Positions 46,398 through 55,220 of a DNA stretch of 64,000 nt are shown piece by piece. Below the pieces are notes generated by a model. The model was not told the origin of the DNA, did no database searches, and saw only the letters and a list, made by a program, of their open reading frames with translations. This DNA is from Belliella alkalica (lineage in GTDB: Bacteria > Bacteroidota > Bacteroidia > Cytophagales > Cyclobacteriaceae): positions 186,001-250,000 of the forward strand of contig NZ_JAKZGO010000007.1 of NCBI RefSeq assembly GCF_022549785.1, read 5' to 3'. Every line of letters starts with the position of its first letter. The first letter of the stretch is position 1. The translations under genes were made by a program, and so were the position numbers.

Positions 46398-46519
46398 CTA
46401 TTGAAATTAGTTCAACCACTTCGTGGTTGTTATCCTTATCTTTCATCTTTATTCCCCACATTTCAAACGGGGCTATTGAAAATTCAACCCTGCCTGTAGC
46501 AGGCAGGCACTTCGTGGTT
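46398..46519. repeat. Duplicated sequence, second copy interrupted by a 19-bp palindrome
   Basis: Copy 1 (46398-46428) reads CTATTGAAA...TTCAACC directly followed by ACTTCGTGGTT. Copy 2 (46473-46519) has the same words, but CTGCCTGTAGCAGGCAGGC (46490-46508) lies between TTCAACC and ACTTCGTGGTT. Copy 1 therefore looks like the empty site. The insert forms a perfect 8-bp stem with its flanking bases (46489-46507). Confidence 0.65.
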
Positions 46520-46699
46520 TCTCACGTCATTTTATGATTCTTGCTTCTTAGCCTCCTTTTTCGCATCTCTTTAACATTTACTTAGCGTAACTTTGCAGCT
46601 TTGCATCCTTTAAAAATGTCGCTTCCTGAAATTACTTGACACTTTTTTCAAACTTCACCTCTCGTTTTATAGGCAAGTCATTTCGACTAAAGGAGCCTG

Positions 46700-46717
46700 C
46701 CCCGTAGAATTACGGGG
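46700..46717. repeat. CCCCGTA/TACGGGG palindrome within a second intergenic word
   Basis: A perfect 7-bp stem with a GAAT loop. It is preceded by CATTTCGACTAAAGGAG and followed by AGAAATCTCATACTGAA. It may be another small palindromic insertion; no empty copy is present in this window. Confidence 0.5.
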
Positions 46718-46990
46718 AGAAATCTCATACTGAATTTCACACTGCAACTTCAATTTTAACTTTCCAGTTTCAAATAAAGAAGAGACCTTTCATGAATGTT
46801 TTCGGGAGAGAGATGACATTGTAGTATCTCACATCTCACCTCTAGAGTGTCGCGTTTCTCATTTCTAACTTCCTAATCCCTCAATAACTAATCAACTGAT
46901 AACTTTCTATCAGAAACCATTCTAAATCTTAATTTTAAAATCTACAATCATAATTCTTAATAACTCACGTATCACACCTCAAATCTTTCC

Positions 46991-48358
46991 CTAAAGATTC
47001 AAAAACCACATTGCTATTCCAAAATAGATTGCCAATCCAAGAAGGTCATTTGCTGTTGTAATAAAAGGCCCAGAAGCTATGGCTGGGTTGATACCAAACT
47101 TATCCAATACAAGTGGGGTTACAGTCCCCATAAAGGAAGCCATCAGTACTACACAAAACATTGCAAAGCCAATTGTGAGTCCAAAAATACTTTCATTTCC
47201 CAATACAAAAACAACGACCAGGTACACAAAAACCCCCAAGACGACTCCATTCAATAATGCTATTAGGAAACCTTTGATAAACCGCTGCCAAGGAGTATCA
47301 TCGAATACCGACTTTGTGGCCAATGTCTGGACTACGAGTGAAGATGATTGAATCCCAACATTTCCTCCTGTGGCCGCTACCAAAGGAATAAATGCTGCCA
47401 ATGTTACATATTTCTGTAAACCCTCTTCGAAAACTTCAATAATCTGAGACCCCATCAGTCCACCAATTACACCTATCAACAACCATGGTAGCCTTGCTTT
47501 TGAAATCTTAAAAATACTATCTGATTCTTCGACATCAGAAGATATACCTGTCATAGCTTGTATATCTTCTTCTGATTGCTCCCTAATCACATCCAAAATA
47601 TCATCTACTGTAATTCTCCCAACCAATTTATTTTTGGCATTGACTACAGGAATGGATTCCAAATCATACTTCCGCATAATTTCAGCTACTTCCTCTTCGT
47701 CCATGTGTGTTGGAACTGAAATGACTTCAGGTTCATAAATATCTGCGATTTTGGTATCAGAGGAGGCCAATATTATTTTCTTCAAAGCAACCCTACCCAG
47801 TAGATGTTGTCTATTGTCCACTACATATATAGAATAAATCTTCTCAACTTTCTCAGCTTGTCTTCTAATCTCTTCGATGGTTTGTATGACATTCCAGTTC
47901 TGATTGGCTTTTATAAATTCCTTTGCCATCAAGCCCCCTGCACTATCCTCATCGTAGCGCAATAGATCAAGAATATGTGCGGACTTCTCCTTTTCCTGCA
48001 GGTAGCTGATGATATCCTCACGCTCTCTTACAGAGAAAAGATTCAAAATATCCACCCCATCATCAGAATCCATTTGATCAATGTACAGTGCAAGTTCTGA
48101 GGCTTCCATTTCCTTGACCACTTTGATCAGAGAGTCTTCTTCGAGTTCGATCAGAATATCAGCAGCAATATCGGCTGACAATAAGCGCAACACATAAAGC
48201 GCTTCCTCCATGTTGAGTTCATCAAGGAGCGCAGCAATATCTGCTTCTTTGACTCCTTCCAATGATTCTTTGATGAAGGCATTATCCTCTAGCTCGATTG
48301 CTTCCCGGAGGCTTTCCAGGTATTCTTTCGATAACTCAAATATTTTTATTGGTTCCAA
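46991..48358 (-). CDS. mgtE: Magnesium transporter MgtE
   Basis: A 455-residue Mg2+ channel. The N-domain (about 1-130; VREREDIISYLQ, DEDSAGGLMAKEFI) is followed by two CBS domains (YVVDNRQHLLGRV, ESIPVVNAKNKLVGRIT), then five helices (from about 285) with TGGNVGIQSSSLVVQTL and TANDLLGLAIYFGIA. The latter has the conserved Mg2+-binding Asp. The start must be the TTG at 48358: an in-frame stop lies 12 nt upstream and no ATG occurs until about codon 50. It overlaps rsmA by 13 bp, so the two genes form an operon. Confidence 0.95.
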   Translation of the reverse strand: MEPIKIFELSKEYLESLREAIELEDNAFIKESLEGVKEADIAALLDELNMEEALYVLRLLSADIAADILIELEEDSLIKVVKEMEASELALYIDQMDSDDGVDILNLFSVREREDIISYLQEKEKSAHILDLLRYDEDSAGGLMAKEFIKANQNWNVIQTIEEIRRQAEKVEKIYSIYVVDNRQHLLGRVALKKIILASSDTKIADIYEPEVISVPTHMDEEEVAEIMRKYDLESIPVVNAKNKLVGRITVDDILDVIREQSEEDIQAMTGISSDVEESDSIFKISKARLPWLLIGVIGGLMGSQIIEVFEEGLQKYVTLAAFIPLVAATGGNVGIQSSSLVVQTLATKSVFDDTPWQRFIKGFLIALLNGVVLGVFVYLVVVFVLGNESIFGLTIGFAMFCVVLMASFMGTVTPLVLDKFGINPAIASGPFITTANDLLGLAIYFGIAMWFLNL

Positions 48359-49128
48359 GATTTCTGAATTTTATTGGTTAATGCGACAAAATCTTCCACT
48401 CCAAGTTGTTCTGCTCTCAAATCCAAAATCGGATCCTCCTTAAGCTCATCTGAGATCCCCATGCTTTTGATGGCATTTCTCAATGTTTTTCGACGTGTAC
48501 TAAAACCTTGCTTCACTACTCTGAAGAAGAGTTTTTCGTCGCAATCTAATTTATTTGTAGTATTCCTTACGAGTCTTATCACTCCAGAATTGACCTTCGG
48601 TGGTGGGTTGAATACTCCCGGAGGTACAGTGAAAAGATACTCTATTTCATAGAATGCCTGTAGCAAAACAGATAATATCCCATAGCTTTTGTTCCCTTTG
48701 GGCGATGCGATTCTCTCTGCTACTTCTTTCTGCAACATACATACCACTTCTGTCACTTGATTTCTTACCTCCAATATTTTGAAAAATATCTGGGAAGAAA
48801 TATTGTAGGGGAAGTTTCCTGCCACTGCATAAGGCCCATCCATGATAGGTTCAAAATTTTCCTTCAAATAATCCCCATCAATAATCTTATCTTCAAGCTG
48901 GGGATACTTTTTGTTCAGATATGCAATAGATTCCTTGTCAATATCCACCAGATACAAATCCCAATTTTGAACCAAAAGGAAATCAGTCAAAACGCCCATA
49001 CCTGGACCAATTTCGAGGACTTTTTTCACTCCTCCATGACCAGTGACTGCCTTGGCAATATTCTCTGCTATACTCAGATCAGTAAGAAAATGCTGACCAA
49101 GGTGTTTTTTAGGTTTGACTTTTTCCAT
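48346..49128 (-). CDS. rsmA: 16S rRNA dimethyladenosine transferase RsmA (KsgA)
   Basis: A 260-residue SAM-dependent enzyme that dimethylates two adjacent adenosines near the 3' end of 16S rRNA. Motifs: KKHLGQHFLTD, VLEIGPGMGVLTDFLL (SAM site), VAGNFPYNISSQIFFK (NFPY catalytic motif) and VPPGVFNPPPKVNSGVIRL. It is the first gene of rsmA-mgtE. A TAnnTTTG box lies upstream. Confidence 0.96.
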   Translation of the reverse strand: MEKVKPKKHLGQHFLTDLSIAENIAKAVTGHGGVKKVLEIGPGMGVLTDFLLVQNWDLYLVDIDKESIAYLNKKYPQLEDKIIDGDYLKENFEPIMDGPYAVAGNFPYNISSQIFFKILEVRNQVTEVVCMLQKEVAERIASPKGNKSYGILSVLLQAFYEIEYLFTVPPGVFNPPPKVNSGVIRLVRNTTNKLDCDEKLFFRVVKQGFSTRRKTLRNAIKSMGISDELKEDPILDLRAEQLGVEDFVALTNKIQKSWNQ

Positions 49129-49163
49129 GCGCTATCTCTAATATTTTTATATAAATTGCAGGT

Positions 49164-49171
49164 CAAAAATA
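49164..49171 (-). promoter_or_regulatory. Candidate rsmA-mgtE -7 box
   Basis: On the minus strand TATTTTTG is an exact TAnnTTTG match, 35 nt before the rsmA ATG. A -33 TTTG is not found at the preferred spacing. Confidence 0.35.
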
Positions 49172-49267
49172 AGACAATAATCACAAAGGTCTAAAATTAT
49201 TTAAATGCAGACCCTTTGTAAGCATGGTCGAATGTAGGAATTATTAAATAAGGCAAGCCTCGAATTG

Positions 49268-50290
49268 ATGAATCAAAGAAAAAATAAACCTGTCATAGGA
49301 ATCAGTATTGGAGATATAAACGGCATCGGTGCAGAAGTCACCATGAAAGCCCTTCTTGACAATAGAGTACAAAAATTGATCACTCCAGTAATCTATGCAC
49401 ATGGGAAAGCTATGACTTTTTACAGAAAACAGCTGGAAATGGAAGATTTCAACTTCATGCAGATCAAATCCATCGACGAAGTTCATCACAAAAAAATAAA
49501 CTTGATCAATGTGGTAGATGAAAGCCCTGAAGTACTTCCAGGGGTGGAAACCCAAGAAGCAGGCCGCTTAGCCTTGGCTGCTTTGGACCATGCCATACAA
49601 GACTTAAAAGCAAATAAGATTGAAGCATTGGTAACTGCTCCGCTCAACAAAAACAATATCAATTCGGAAGAATTAAAATTTGTAGGCCATACAGAATACT
49701 TGACTGCTGCCTTTGAAGCAAATGATAGCTTGATGTTTTTGGTATCTGAAGATATTCGAGTGGGCGTGGTCACAGGACATATTCCGCTAAAAGATGTTGC
49801 AAAAAAAGTAACTAGCGAAAACATCCGTAAGAAATTAAACTTAATGCTAAGATCATTGACAGATGATTTTGCGATCAGCAAACCGAGAATAGCAGTTCTT
49901 GGGCTTAACCCACATGCTGGCGAAGATGGCTTGCTTGGCGATGAAGAGATCAATATTATTCAGCCTGTAATCCGTGAATTCAAAGACAAAGGCCATCTGG
50001 TTTTCGGGCCATATTCAGCTGATGGATTCTTTGGAATGATGCATCAGAAGAAATTTGATGGTGTTTTGGCAATGTATCATGACCAAGGATTGATTCCTTT
50101 CAAATCTTTGGCCTTTGAAACGGGAGTCAATTTTACAGCTGGACTTCCAATCATTAGAACTTCCCCTGACCATGGTACAGCCTATAATATTGCTGGCAAA
50201 AAAATGGCCGATGAAGGTTCAATGAGAGCTGCTATTTTGCAGGCATATGACATCATCAGAAACAAAGGTAATTGGGACGAAGAAGATTAG
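49268..50290 (+). CDS. pdxA: 4-Hydroxythreonine-4-phosphate dehydrogenase
   Basis: A 340-residue PdxA, the NAD-dependent step of the DXP-dependent vitamin B6 pathway. Seen: IGISIGDINGIGAEVTMKAL, VTAPLNKNNIN, FVGHTEYL (metal His), GLNPHAGEDGLLGDEE (second metal His) and AMYHDQGLIPFKSL (third). The ATG at 49268 is used; the frame also allows a TTG three bases earlier. It precedes DUF177-rpmF by 78 bp, and a promoter candidate lies between. Confidence 0.95.
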   Translation: MNQRKNKPVIGISIGDINGIGAEVTMKALLDNRVQKLITPVIYAHGKAMTFYRKQLEMEDFNFMQIKSIDEVHHKKINLINVVDESPEVLPGVETQEAGRLALAALDHAIQDLKANKIEALVTAPLNKNNINSEELKFVGHTEYLTAAFEANDSLMFLVSEDIRVGVVTGHIPLKDVAKKVTSENIRKKLNLMLRSLTDDFAISKPRIAVLGLNPHAGEDGLLGDEEINIIQPVIREFKDKGHLVFGPYSADGFFGMMHQKKFDGVLAMYHDQGLIPFKSLAFETGVNFTAGLPIIRTSPDHGTAYNIAGKKMADEGSMRAAILQAYDIIRNKGNWDEED

Positions 50291-50311
50291 TGAAAATAAT
50301 TCTTCACCAAA

Positions 50312-50343
50312 TTTCATATTTCTAAAAGGATTCCCTAAATTTG
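50312..50343 (+). promoter_or_regulatory. Candidate promoter of the DUF177-rpmF genes
   Basis: TAAATTTG (50336-50343) is an exact -7 box, with TTTC 20 bp upstream (50312-50315; 3 of 4). The leader would be about 20 nt, ending in a clear Shine-Dalgarno AGGGGAGG before the ATG at 50369. Confidence 0.5.
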
Positions 50344-50368
50344 CGGTCTTGAAATAAGGGGAGGTCAG

Positions 50369-50944
50369 ATGAAATTCTTGAAAAACTATAATATAGACGT
50401 CATCAAACTTAAAGAAGGTAAGCATGAATTTACCTTTCCAGTTGACAGAGAGTTTTTCGAACATTTCGAAGCAGCTGAATTTTTGCATGGAGGAAAGCTC
50501 CAAGCAACGATTCATCTCAACAAGCTTACCTCACTAATGGAAGCTACATTTGAAATACAAGGTGAAGTGACTTTGACTTGTGATAGGAGTTTGGAAGAGT
50601 TTGATTTTCCACTCTACACAGATGAAAAGATCATATATAAATACGGACTTGAGGAGGCAGAAATCACCGAAGATGTATTTATGATCACGAGAGATACCCC
50701 TAGTATCAATGTAGCACAGTTGATATATGAATTTATCTTGCTTGCAATTCCGGCAAAGAAAATTCATCCTGATTTTGTAGAAGAGATGGATGAAGAAGAT
50801 TTTGAAGGAGAAGGTGAGTTAGTATATATTTCAGATGAAAAATTTGAAGAAGAGTCCACTGAAGAGGATGATTCTTCAAACGAAGCAGATGAAAGCACAG
50901 ATCCCAGATGGGAAATATTAAAAAAATTAAAGAAAAAAGATTAA
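50369..50944 (+). CDS. DUF177 (YceD-like) protein
   Basis: A 191-residue protein with the DUF177 fold: a beta-rich N-terminal part, then [22 protein letters not shown] and [20 protein letters not shown]. The C-terminal 60 residues are highly acidic ([10 protein letters not shown]...), then a short basic end. In many bacteria the gene lies just before rpmF and is co-expressed with it; plant and E. coli homologues affect 23S rRNA/50S maturation. The start has a strong AGGGGAGG site, unusual in this window. rpmF follows after 16 bp. Confidence 0.88.
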   Translation: MKFLKNYNIDVIKLKEGKHEFTFPVDREFFEHFEAAEFLHGGKLQATIHLNKLTSLMEATFEIQGEVTLTCDRSLEEFDFPLYTDEKIIYKYGLEEAEITEDVFMITRDTPSINVAQLIYEFILLAIPAKKIHPDFVEEMDEEDFEGEGELVYISDEKFEEESTEEDDSSNEADESTDPRWEILKKLKKKD

Positions 50945-50960
50945 TCTAAATTACATAGAG

Positions 50961-51152
50961 ATGGCGCATCCTAAACGAAAAATTTCGAAAACCAGAAGAG
51001 ACAAGAGAAGAACTCACTATAAGTTAACTGCTCCTGCATTAGCTCAGTGTCCTACTACTGGAGAATTCCATTTACCTCACAGAGCTTTTTGGCTTGATGG
51101 TAAACTTTATTACAAAGGACAAGTAATCATGGAGAAGGAAGTTCTCGCATAA
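50961..51152 (+). CDS. rpmF: 50S ribosomal protein L32 (zinc-free form)
   Basis: A 63-residue L32 with the typical N-terminus [17 protein letters not shown]. The zinc-ribbon form carries four Cys (CxxC...CxxC). Here only one remains ([14 protein letters not shown]), so the protein is the C-minus type and cannot bind zinc in the usual way. It sits 16 bp after DUF177 and is followed by a strong terminator. Confidence 0.95.
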   Translation: MAHPKRKISKTRRDKRRTHYKLTAPALAQCPTTGEFHLPHRAFWLDGKLYYKGQVIMEKEVLA

Positions 51153-51181
51153 GCATAAAATTATATAAAAGGCCTTTTACA

Positions 51182-51219
51182 AAAAATCCATCCCAATATT
51201 TTGGGATGGATTTTTTTTT
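51182..51219 (+). terminator. Strong intrinsic terminator after rpmF
   Basis: A perfect 15-bp stem (51182-51196 with 51201-51215) with a TATT loop and a run of T. It separates DUF177-rpmF from fabH. Confidence 0.93.
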
Positions 51220-51350
51220 CATGGCTAATCGCTACTTTGGCAGTAGCCATTCAAAAAAAATTCTCAATACAATTAGAGCAATCTGTGGGCTTTCCTATGT
51301 GGAAAGTTGACAAATATCTGCGATAATTAATTTGTCTAGTTGAATTAATG

Positions 51351-51370
51351 GCATCATTGCGGATAATCAT
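51351..51370 (-). repeat. TATCCGCAATG-family element, inverted solo arm
   Basis: Read on the minus strand, 18 of 20 bases match 2552-2571, and the following CATTAATTCAACT resembles the continuation at 2682-2699. It lies in the 445-bp gap between rpmF and fabH. That gap also has the terminator, a small hairpin (GCTACT/AGTAGC, 51231-51247) and the fabH promoter. Confidence 0.55.
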
Positions 51371-51450
51371 TTTTTTTTATTTAATGAGAAGATATCTTCT
51401 TGATTTTAAGTGAATAATTAAAGGAATAGCCAATTCTAATCTCAAAAAGC

Positions 51451-51482
51451 TTTGGTGGTACAGCACATTTTAAATATTTTTG
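51451..51482 (+). promoter_or_regulatory. fabH promoter (-33/-7)
   Basis: TTTG (51451-51454), 20 bp, TATTTTTG (51475-51482): both boxes and the spacing match the Bacteroidota sigma-ABfr consensus. The leader would be about 110 nt, which is long and may hold control sequence. It should drive fabH-efp and possibly accB-accC. Confidence 0.6.
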
Positions 51483-51597
51483 AAATCTTAAACTGAACAA
51501 GAATGTCTTGAAAAGCCTCTAAAGAGGAGACAATCACTTGTAAGTCAATCAAATGACTAGTAAAACGGATCATTTGATTGCCTAAACCAAACACTTA

Positions 51598-52596
51598 ATG
51601 AAAAAAACGAGAGCAGTAATTACCGGAGTTCATGGTTGGGTACCGGAATATGTCCTTACCAATCAAGAATTGGAAACTATGGTGGACACCAATGATGAGT
51701 GGATTGTCAGCCGTACAGGAATCAAAGAAAGACGTATTTTGAAAGGTGAAAACCAAGGTACATCCGTGATTGGCACAGAGGCAGTGAAAGGCCTGCTGAA
51801 AAAGACCAATACCGACCCCAATGACATAGACCTCATCATTTGTGCTACCGTCACTCCTGACATGCCCTTCCCTGCAACAGCCAATATCATTGCTGACAAT
51901 GTAGGTGCAAAAAAAAGCTTTAGCTTTGATATCTCTGCTGCTTGTTCTGGGTTCCTATACGCATTGACCATGGGCAGTCAGTTTATTGAGACTGGCATGC
52001 ATAAAAAAGTTATCATTGTAGGAGCAGACAAAATGTCCTCTATCATTGACTATACAGATAGGGCAACTTGTATTATTTTTGGAGATGGAGGCGGTGCTGT
52101 TTTGTTAGAGTCTACCACCGAAGAAGTTGGAGTCATGGATAGCTTGCTACATTCTGATGGATCAGGAGCACCTTATCTACACATGAAAGCAGGTGGGAGT
52201 AGAAAACCTGCGACAATAGAAACTGTCAATGCAAGAGAACATTTTGCATTTCAGGAAGGCTCCACAGTTTTCAAATTTGCTGTTACAAATATGGCTGAAG
52301 TCAGTGCCAAAATCATGGAACGAAATGGCTTGAAATCTGACGAGATTGCTTGGCTTGTACCTCATCAAGCAAACAAAAGAATCATTGATGCTACTGCAAA
52401 CAGGATGGGAGTAGGTCCTGAAAGAGTCATGATGAATATCGAAAAGTATGGAAATACCACAGCAGGTACACTTCCACTTTGCCTTTGGGATTATGAATCT
52501 CAATTGAAAAAAGGAGACAATATTGTCCTAGCTGCCTTCGGAGGCGGATTCACTTGGGGTTCTATCTACCTTAAGTGGGGATATGACCCAAAATAA
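51598..52596 (+). CDS. fabH: 3-oxoacyl-ACP synthase III (FabH)
   Basis: A 332-residue thiolase-fold enzyme that condenses acetyl-CoA (or branched acyl-CoA) with malonyl-ACP to start fatty-acid synthesis. Catalytic residues: Cys116 ([11 protein letters not shown]), His256 (VPHQANKR) and Asn286 (YGNTTAG). The N-terminal [15 protein letters not shown] is typical. It is first in fabH-efp-accB-accC (gaps 26, 100 and 30 bp), linking chain initiation with the biotin and carboxylase subunits that supply malonyl-CoA. Confidence 0.96.
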   Translation: MKKTRAVITGVHGWVPEYVLTNQELETMVDTNDEWIVSRTGIKERRILKGENQGTSVIGTEAVKGLLKKTNTDPNDIDLIICATVTPDMPFPATANIIADNVGAKKSFSFDISAACSGFLYALTMGSQFIETGMHKKVIIVGADKMSSIIDYTDRATCIIFGDGGGAVLLESTTEEVGVMDSLLHSDGSGAPYLHMKAGGSRKPATIETVNAREHFAFQEGSTVFKFAVTNMAEVSAKIMERNGLKSDEIAWLVPHQANKRIIDATANRMGVGPERVMMNIEKYGNTTAGTLPLCLWDYESQLKKGDNIVLAAFGGGFTWGSIYLKWGYDPK

Positions 52597-52622
52597 TTTC
52601 AAAACAATTTAGACAATTAATA

Positions 52623-53186
52623 ATGGCAAGTACCGCAGATTTTAAAAATGGATTGTGTCTGGAATTTAACCACGACATCTACACCATCACAGAATTTCAG
52701 CACGTGAAACCAGGTAAAGGTGCTGCATTTGTCAGAACCAAAATGAAAAGCCTTACCAATGGAAAAGTGTTGGACAAGACTTTCAATGCCGGTGAAAAAG
52801 TAACTACTGCTCGTGTAGAAAAAAGATCCCATCAATACTTATATGCAGACGATATGGGACTTCATTTCATGGACAATGACACTTTCGAACAAATCAGAAT
52901 TGATGAAAAATTGATCGAAAGAGCTAATTTGATGAAAGAAGGTCAAATGGTAGATGTGCTTATCCATGCAGAAACTGAGACTCCTTTGACTGTAGAGCTC
53001 CCTCCTTTCGTAGAATTGATGATTACATATACAGAACCTGGAATCAAAGGTGATACCGCAACGAATGCATTGAAACCAGCTACTGTAGAAACTGGCGCAA
53101 CAGTAATGGTTCCGCTTTTTGTAGAACAAGATATTTTGATCAAAGTGGATACAAGAGATGGTTCTTATTCCGAAAGAGTAAAATAA
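52623..53186 (+). CDS. efp: Elongation factor P
   Basis: A 187-residue EF-P that relieves ribosome stalling at polyproline. It has three beta-barrel domains: a KOW-like N-terminus, an OB domain with [12 protein letters not shown], and a C-terminal domain ending [14 protein letters not shown]. The tip loop [12 protein letters not shown] has Lys32 at the position lysylated by EpmA in E. coli; whether it is modified here is unknown, and no epmA is in the window. Confidence 0.95.
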   Translation: MASTADFKNGLCLEFNHDIYTITEFQHVKPGKGAAFVRTKMKSLTNGKVLDKTFNAGEKVTTARVEKRSHQYLYADDMGLHFMDNDTFEQIRIDEKLIERANLMKEGQMVDVLIHAETETPLTVELPPFVELMITYTEPGIKGDTATNALKPATVETGATVMVPLFVEQDILIKVDTRDGSYSERVK

Positions 53187-53286
53187 TTTCGTAAAACTGT
53201 TTGATTTAATTAAATTACATAGAATTACGATTTTTAACCCAATAAAAATGGAAACTAACATGTGGTTTCCGCAAAAATAATAACTT

Positions 53287-53763
53287 ATGAAAGCAAAAGA
53301 AATTCAAGATTTAATAGATTTTATTTCAAATTCAGGCTTAGCCGAGGTGAAAATTGAGACAGATGAGTTCAAGCTCTCTATCAAAAAAAATAGTGAAACA
53401 CAGTACGTCTCTACTTCACCTACTCCTGCTCCTGCTGCTCCAGCTTCCACACCAGTTCCTGCTCCTGCTGCCACTCCTTCGGTTCCAGCTGCTGCACCAA
53501 AAGAAGACGACACTTCAAAATACTTGGAAATCAAATCCCCAATGATCGGGACTTTCTACAGAACTCCAAACCCTGATTCAGACAATTTTGTCAATGTAGG
53601 AGATGTGGTAAAAGCTGGTCAGACAGTTTGTATCATAGAAGCGATGAAGCTTTTTAATGAAATCGAATCTGAGATTTCAGGTAAAATCGTAAAAGTATTG
53701 GTTGACAATGCTACTCCAGTAGAATATGATCAGCCATTGTTTTTGGTAGATCCTGCAGGATAA
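53287..53763 (+). CDS. accB: Acetyl-CoA carboxylase biotin carboxyl carrier protein
   Basis: A 158-residue BCCP. A short N-terminal domain is followed by a Pro/Ala-rich flexible linker (about 45-70) and the biotinyl domain with [15 protein letters not shown], in which Lys121 is the biotinylation site. It carries CO2 from AccC to the carboxyltransferase. It sits 30 bp before accC in the usual order. Confidence 0.96.
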   Translation: MKAKEIQDLIDFISNSGLAEVKIETDEFKLSIKKNSETQYVSTSPTPAPAAPASTPVPAPAATPSVPAAAPKEDDTSKYLEIKSPMIGTFYRTPNPDSDNFVNVGDVVKAGQTVCIIEAMKLFNEIESEISGKIVKVLVDNATPVEYDQPLFLVDPAG

Positions 53764-53793
53764 TTTCTTTTTGTTTCACAAAACTGATTTGAT

Positions 53794-55143
53794 GTGTTTA
53801 AAAAAATATTAATAGCCAATAGAGGCGAAATTGCACTCAGAATAATCCGTACCTGTAAAGAGATGGGGATAAAAACTGTAGCGGTATATTCTACGGCAGA
53901 TAAAGACAGTTTGCATGTAAGGTTTGCTGACGAAGCTGTATGCATTGGTCCTGCCCCAAGTAGAGAGTCTTACCTCAATATCCCAAGAATAATCGCGGCA
54001 GCTGAAATCACCAATGCCGATGCAATCCATCCTGGTTATGGATTTCTTTCAGAAAACGCTGAGTTTTCCAGAATTTGTGAAGAATACAACATCAAATTCA
54101 TAGGTGCTAGCCCGGACATGATCAATAGAATGGGCGATAAAGCTACGGCTAAAGCAACCATGAAAGAGGCTGGCGTACCTACTATCCCCGGTTCTGAAGG
54201 ACTATTGGAATCGATAGAACAGGGCGTAAAGTTAGCCAATGAAATGGGCTACCCAGTCATACTCAAAGCTACCGCCGGAGGTGGTGGACGTGGTATGAGA
54301 ATCGTAAAGCAAGAAAGTGAATTCAAGAAAGCTTGGGATGATGCGCGTCAAGAATCAGGTGCTGCTTTTGGAAATGACGGTCTCTATTTGGAGAAATTCG
54401 TAGAAGAACCAAGACATATCGAAATCCAAATAGTTGGTGACAGTAATGGTAAGGCTTGTCACTTATCTGAAAGGGATTGTTCTATCCAAAGAAGACACCA
54501 AAAACTAGTAGAAGAAACACCTTCTCCATTTATTACAGATGAGTTGAGAGAAGCTATGGGCGCTGCTGCTATCAAAGGTGCGGAAGCTATCGGCTACGAA
54601 GGTGCTGGAACTATAGAATTTTTGGTTGATAAAAACCGAAATTTCTACTTCATGGAAATGAACACTAGAATTCAGGTAGAGCATCCGATTACCGAAGAGG
54701 TGACAGATTTTGATTTGATCAAAGAACAAATCAAAGTAGCCGCTGGTGAAAAAATATCTGGCAAAAACTATTTTCCAAAGCTCTATGCTATGGAATGTAG
54801 AATCAATGCAGAAGATCCTGCAAATGGATTCAGACCTAGTCCTGGTAAAATCGTAAACCTTCATCTACCTGGTGGTAGAGGTGTAAGGATCGATAGCCAT
54901 GTTTACGCAGGCTATGTCATTCCTCCAAACTATGATTCCATGATCGCTAAACTTATCGTAAGTGGTCAATCTAGGGAAGAGGTAATTGTCAGAATGAAAA
55001 GAGCATTGGAAGAATTTGTTATTGATGGAATCAAGACTACAATCCCTTTCCATATCGCTTTGTTGAATGATGAAAAATTCAAAGCTGGAGACTTCACTAC
55101 CAAATTCTTGGAAGATTTTGATTTCTCTGTTATCAAAAAGTAA
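53794..55143 (+). CDS. accC: Acetyl-CoA carboxylase biotin carboxylase subunit
   Basis: A 449-residue ATP-grasp enzyme that carboxylates biotin on AccB. Motifs: [51 protein letters not shown] (ATP loop), [19 protein letters not shown] and [17 protein letters not shown] (active site). The start is a GTG at 53794; an ATG two bases upstream is out of frame. accA and accD are elsewhere. A terminator follows the stop. Confidence 0.96.
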   Translation: MFKKILIANRGEIALRIIRTCKEMGIKTVAVYSTADKDSLHVRFADEAVCIGPAPSRESYLNIPRIIAAAEITNADAIHPGYGFLSENAEFSRICEEYNIKFIGASPDMINRMGDKATAKATMKEAGVPTIPGSEGLLESIEQGVKLANEMGYPVILKATAGGGGRGMRIVKQESEFKKAWDDARQESGAAFGNDGLYLEKFVEEPRHIEIQIVGDSNGKACHLSERDCSIQRRHQKLVEETPSPFITDELREAMGAAAIKGAEAIGYEGAGTIEFLVDKNRNFYFMEMNTRIQVEHPITEEVTDFDLIKEQIKVAAGEKISGKNYFPKLYAMECRINAEDPANGFRPSPGKIVNLHLPGGRGVRIDSHVYAGYVIPPNYDSMIAKLIVSGQSREEVIVRMKRALEEFVIDGIKTTIPFHIALLNDEKFKAGDFTTKFLEDFDFSVIKK

Positions 55144-55163
55144 AACCTTATACAATACATATT

Positions 55164-55195
55164 AAAAAGACTGCCGCTGTGGCAGTCTTTTTTTA
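55164..55195 (+). terminator. Intrinsic terminator after accC
   Basis: AAAAAGACTGCC / GGCAGTCTTTTT, a perfect 12-bp stem with a GCTGT loop and T-run. Confidence 0.92.
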
Positions 55196-55220
55196 TAAAA
55201 CTAAATTTATTGGTTGACAA

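Larger units (their letters stand above)
46059..46990. other. Noncoding mosaic of small palindromes between mgtE and the dehydrogenase
   Basis: 932 bp with no supported gene. It contains hairpin-forming words: AACCAC/GTGGTT (46414-46428), a 19-bp CTGCCTG palindrome (46490-46508) and CCCCGTA/TACGGGG (46700-46717). The last sits between AAAGGAG and AGAAATCTCA, words I associate with dispersed Bacteroidota intergenic repeats of the form CATTTCGACT...GAGAAATCTC. A short open frame at 46325-46537 is not supported as coding. Confidence 0.6.

Noticed and set aside
46325-46537. Plus-strand frame of 70 codons in the palindrome region
   Set aside because: It includes the inserted palindrome and the duplicated word, and has no recognisable domain or upstream ribosome site.
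46059-46990. tRNA or small RNA gene in the long noncoding interval
   Set aside because: No cloverleaf with a GTTCGAATCC-like T-arm is present, and the hairpins are short palindromes without a common fold.
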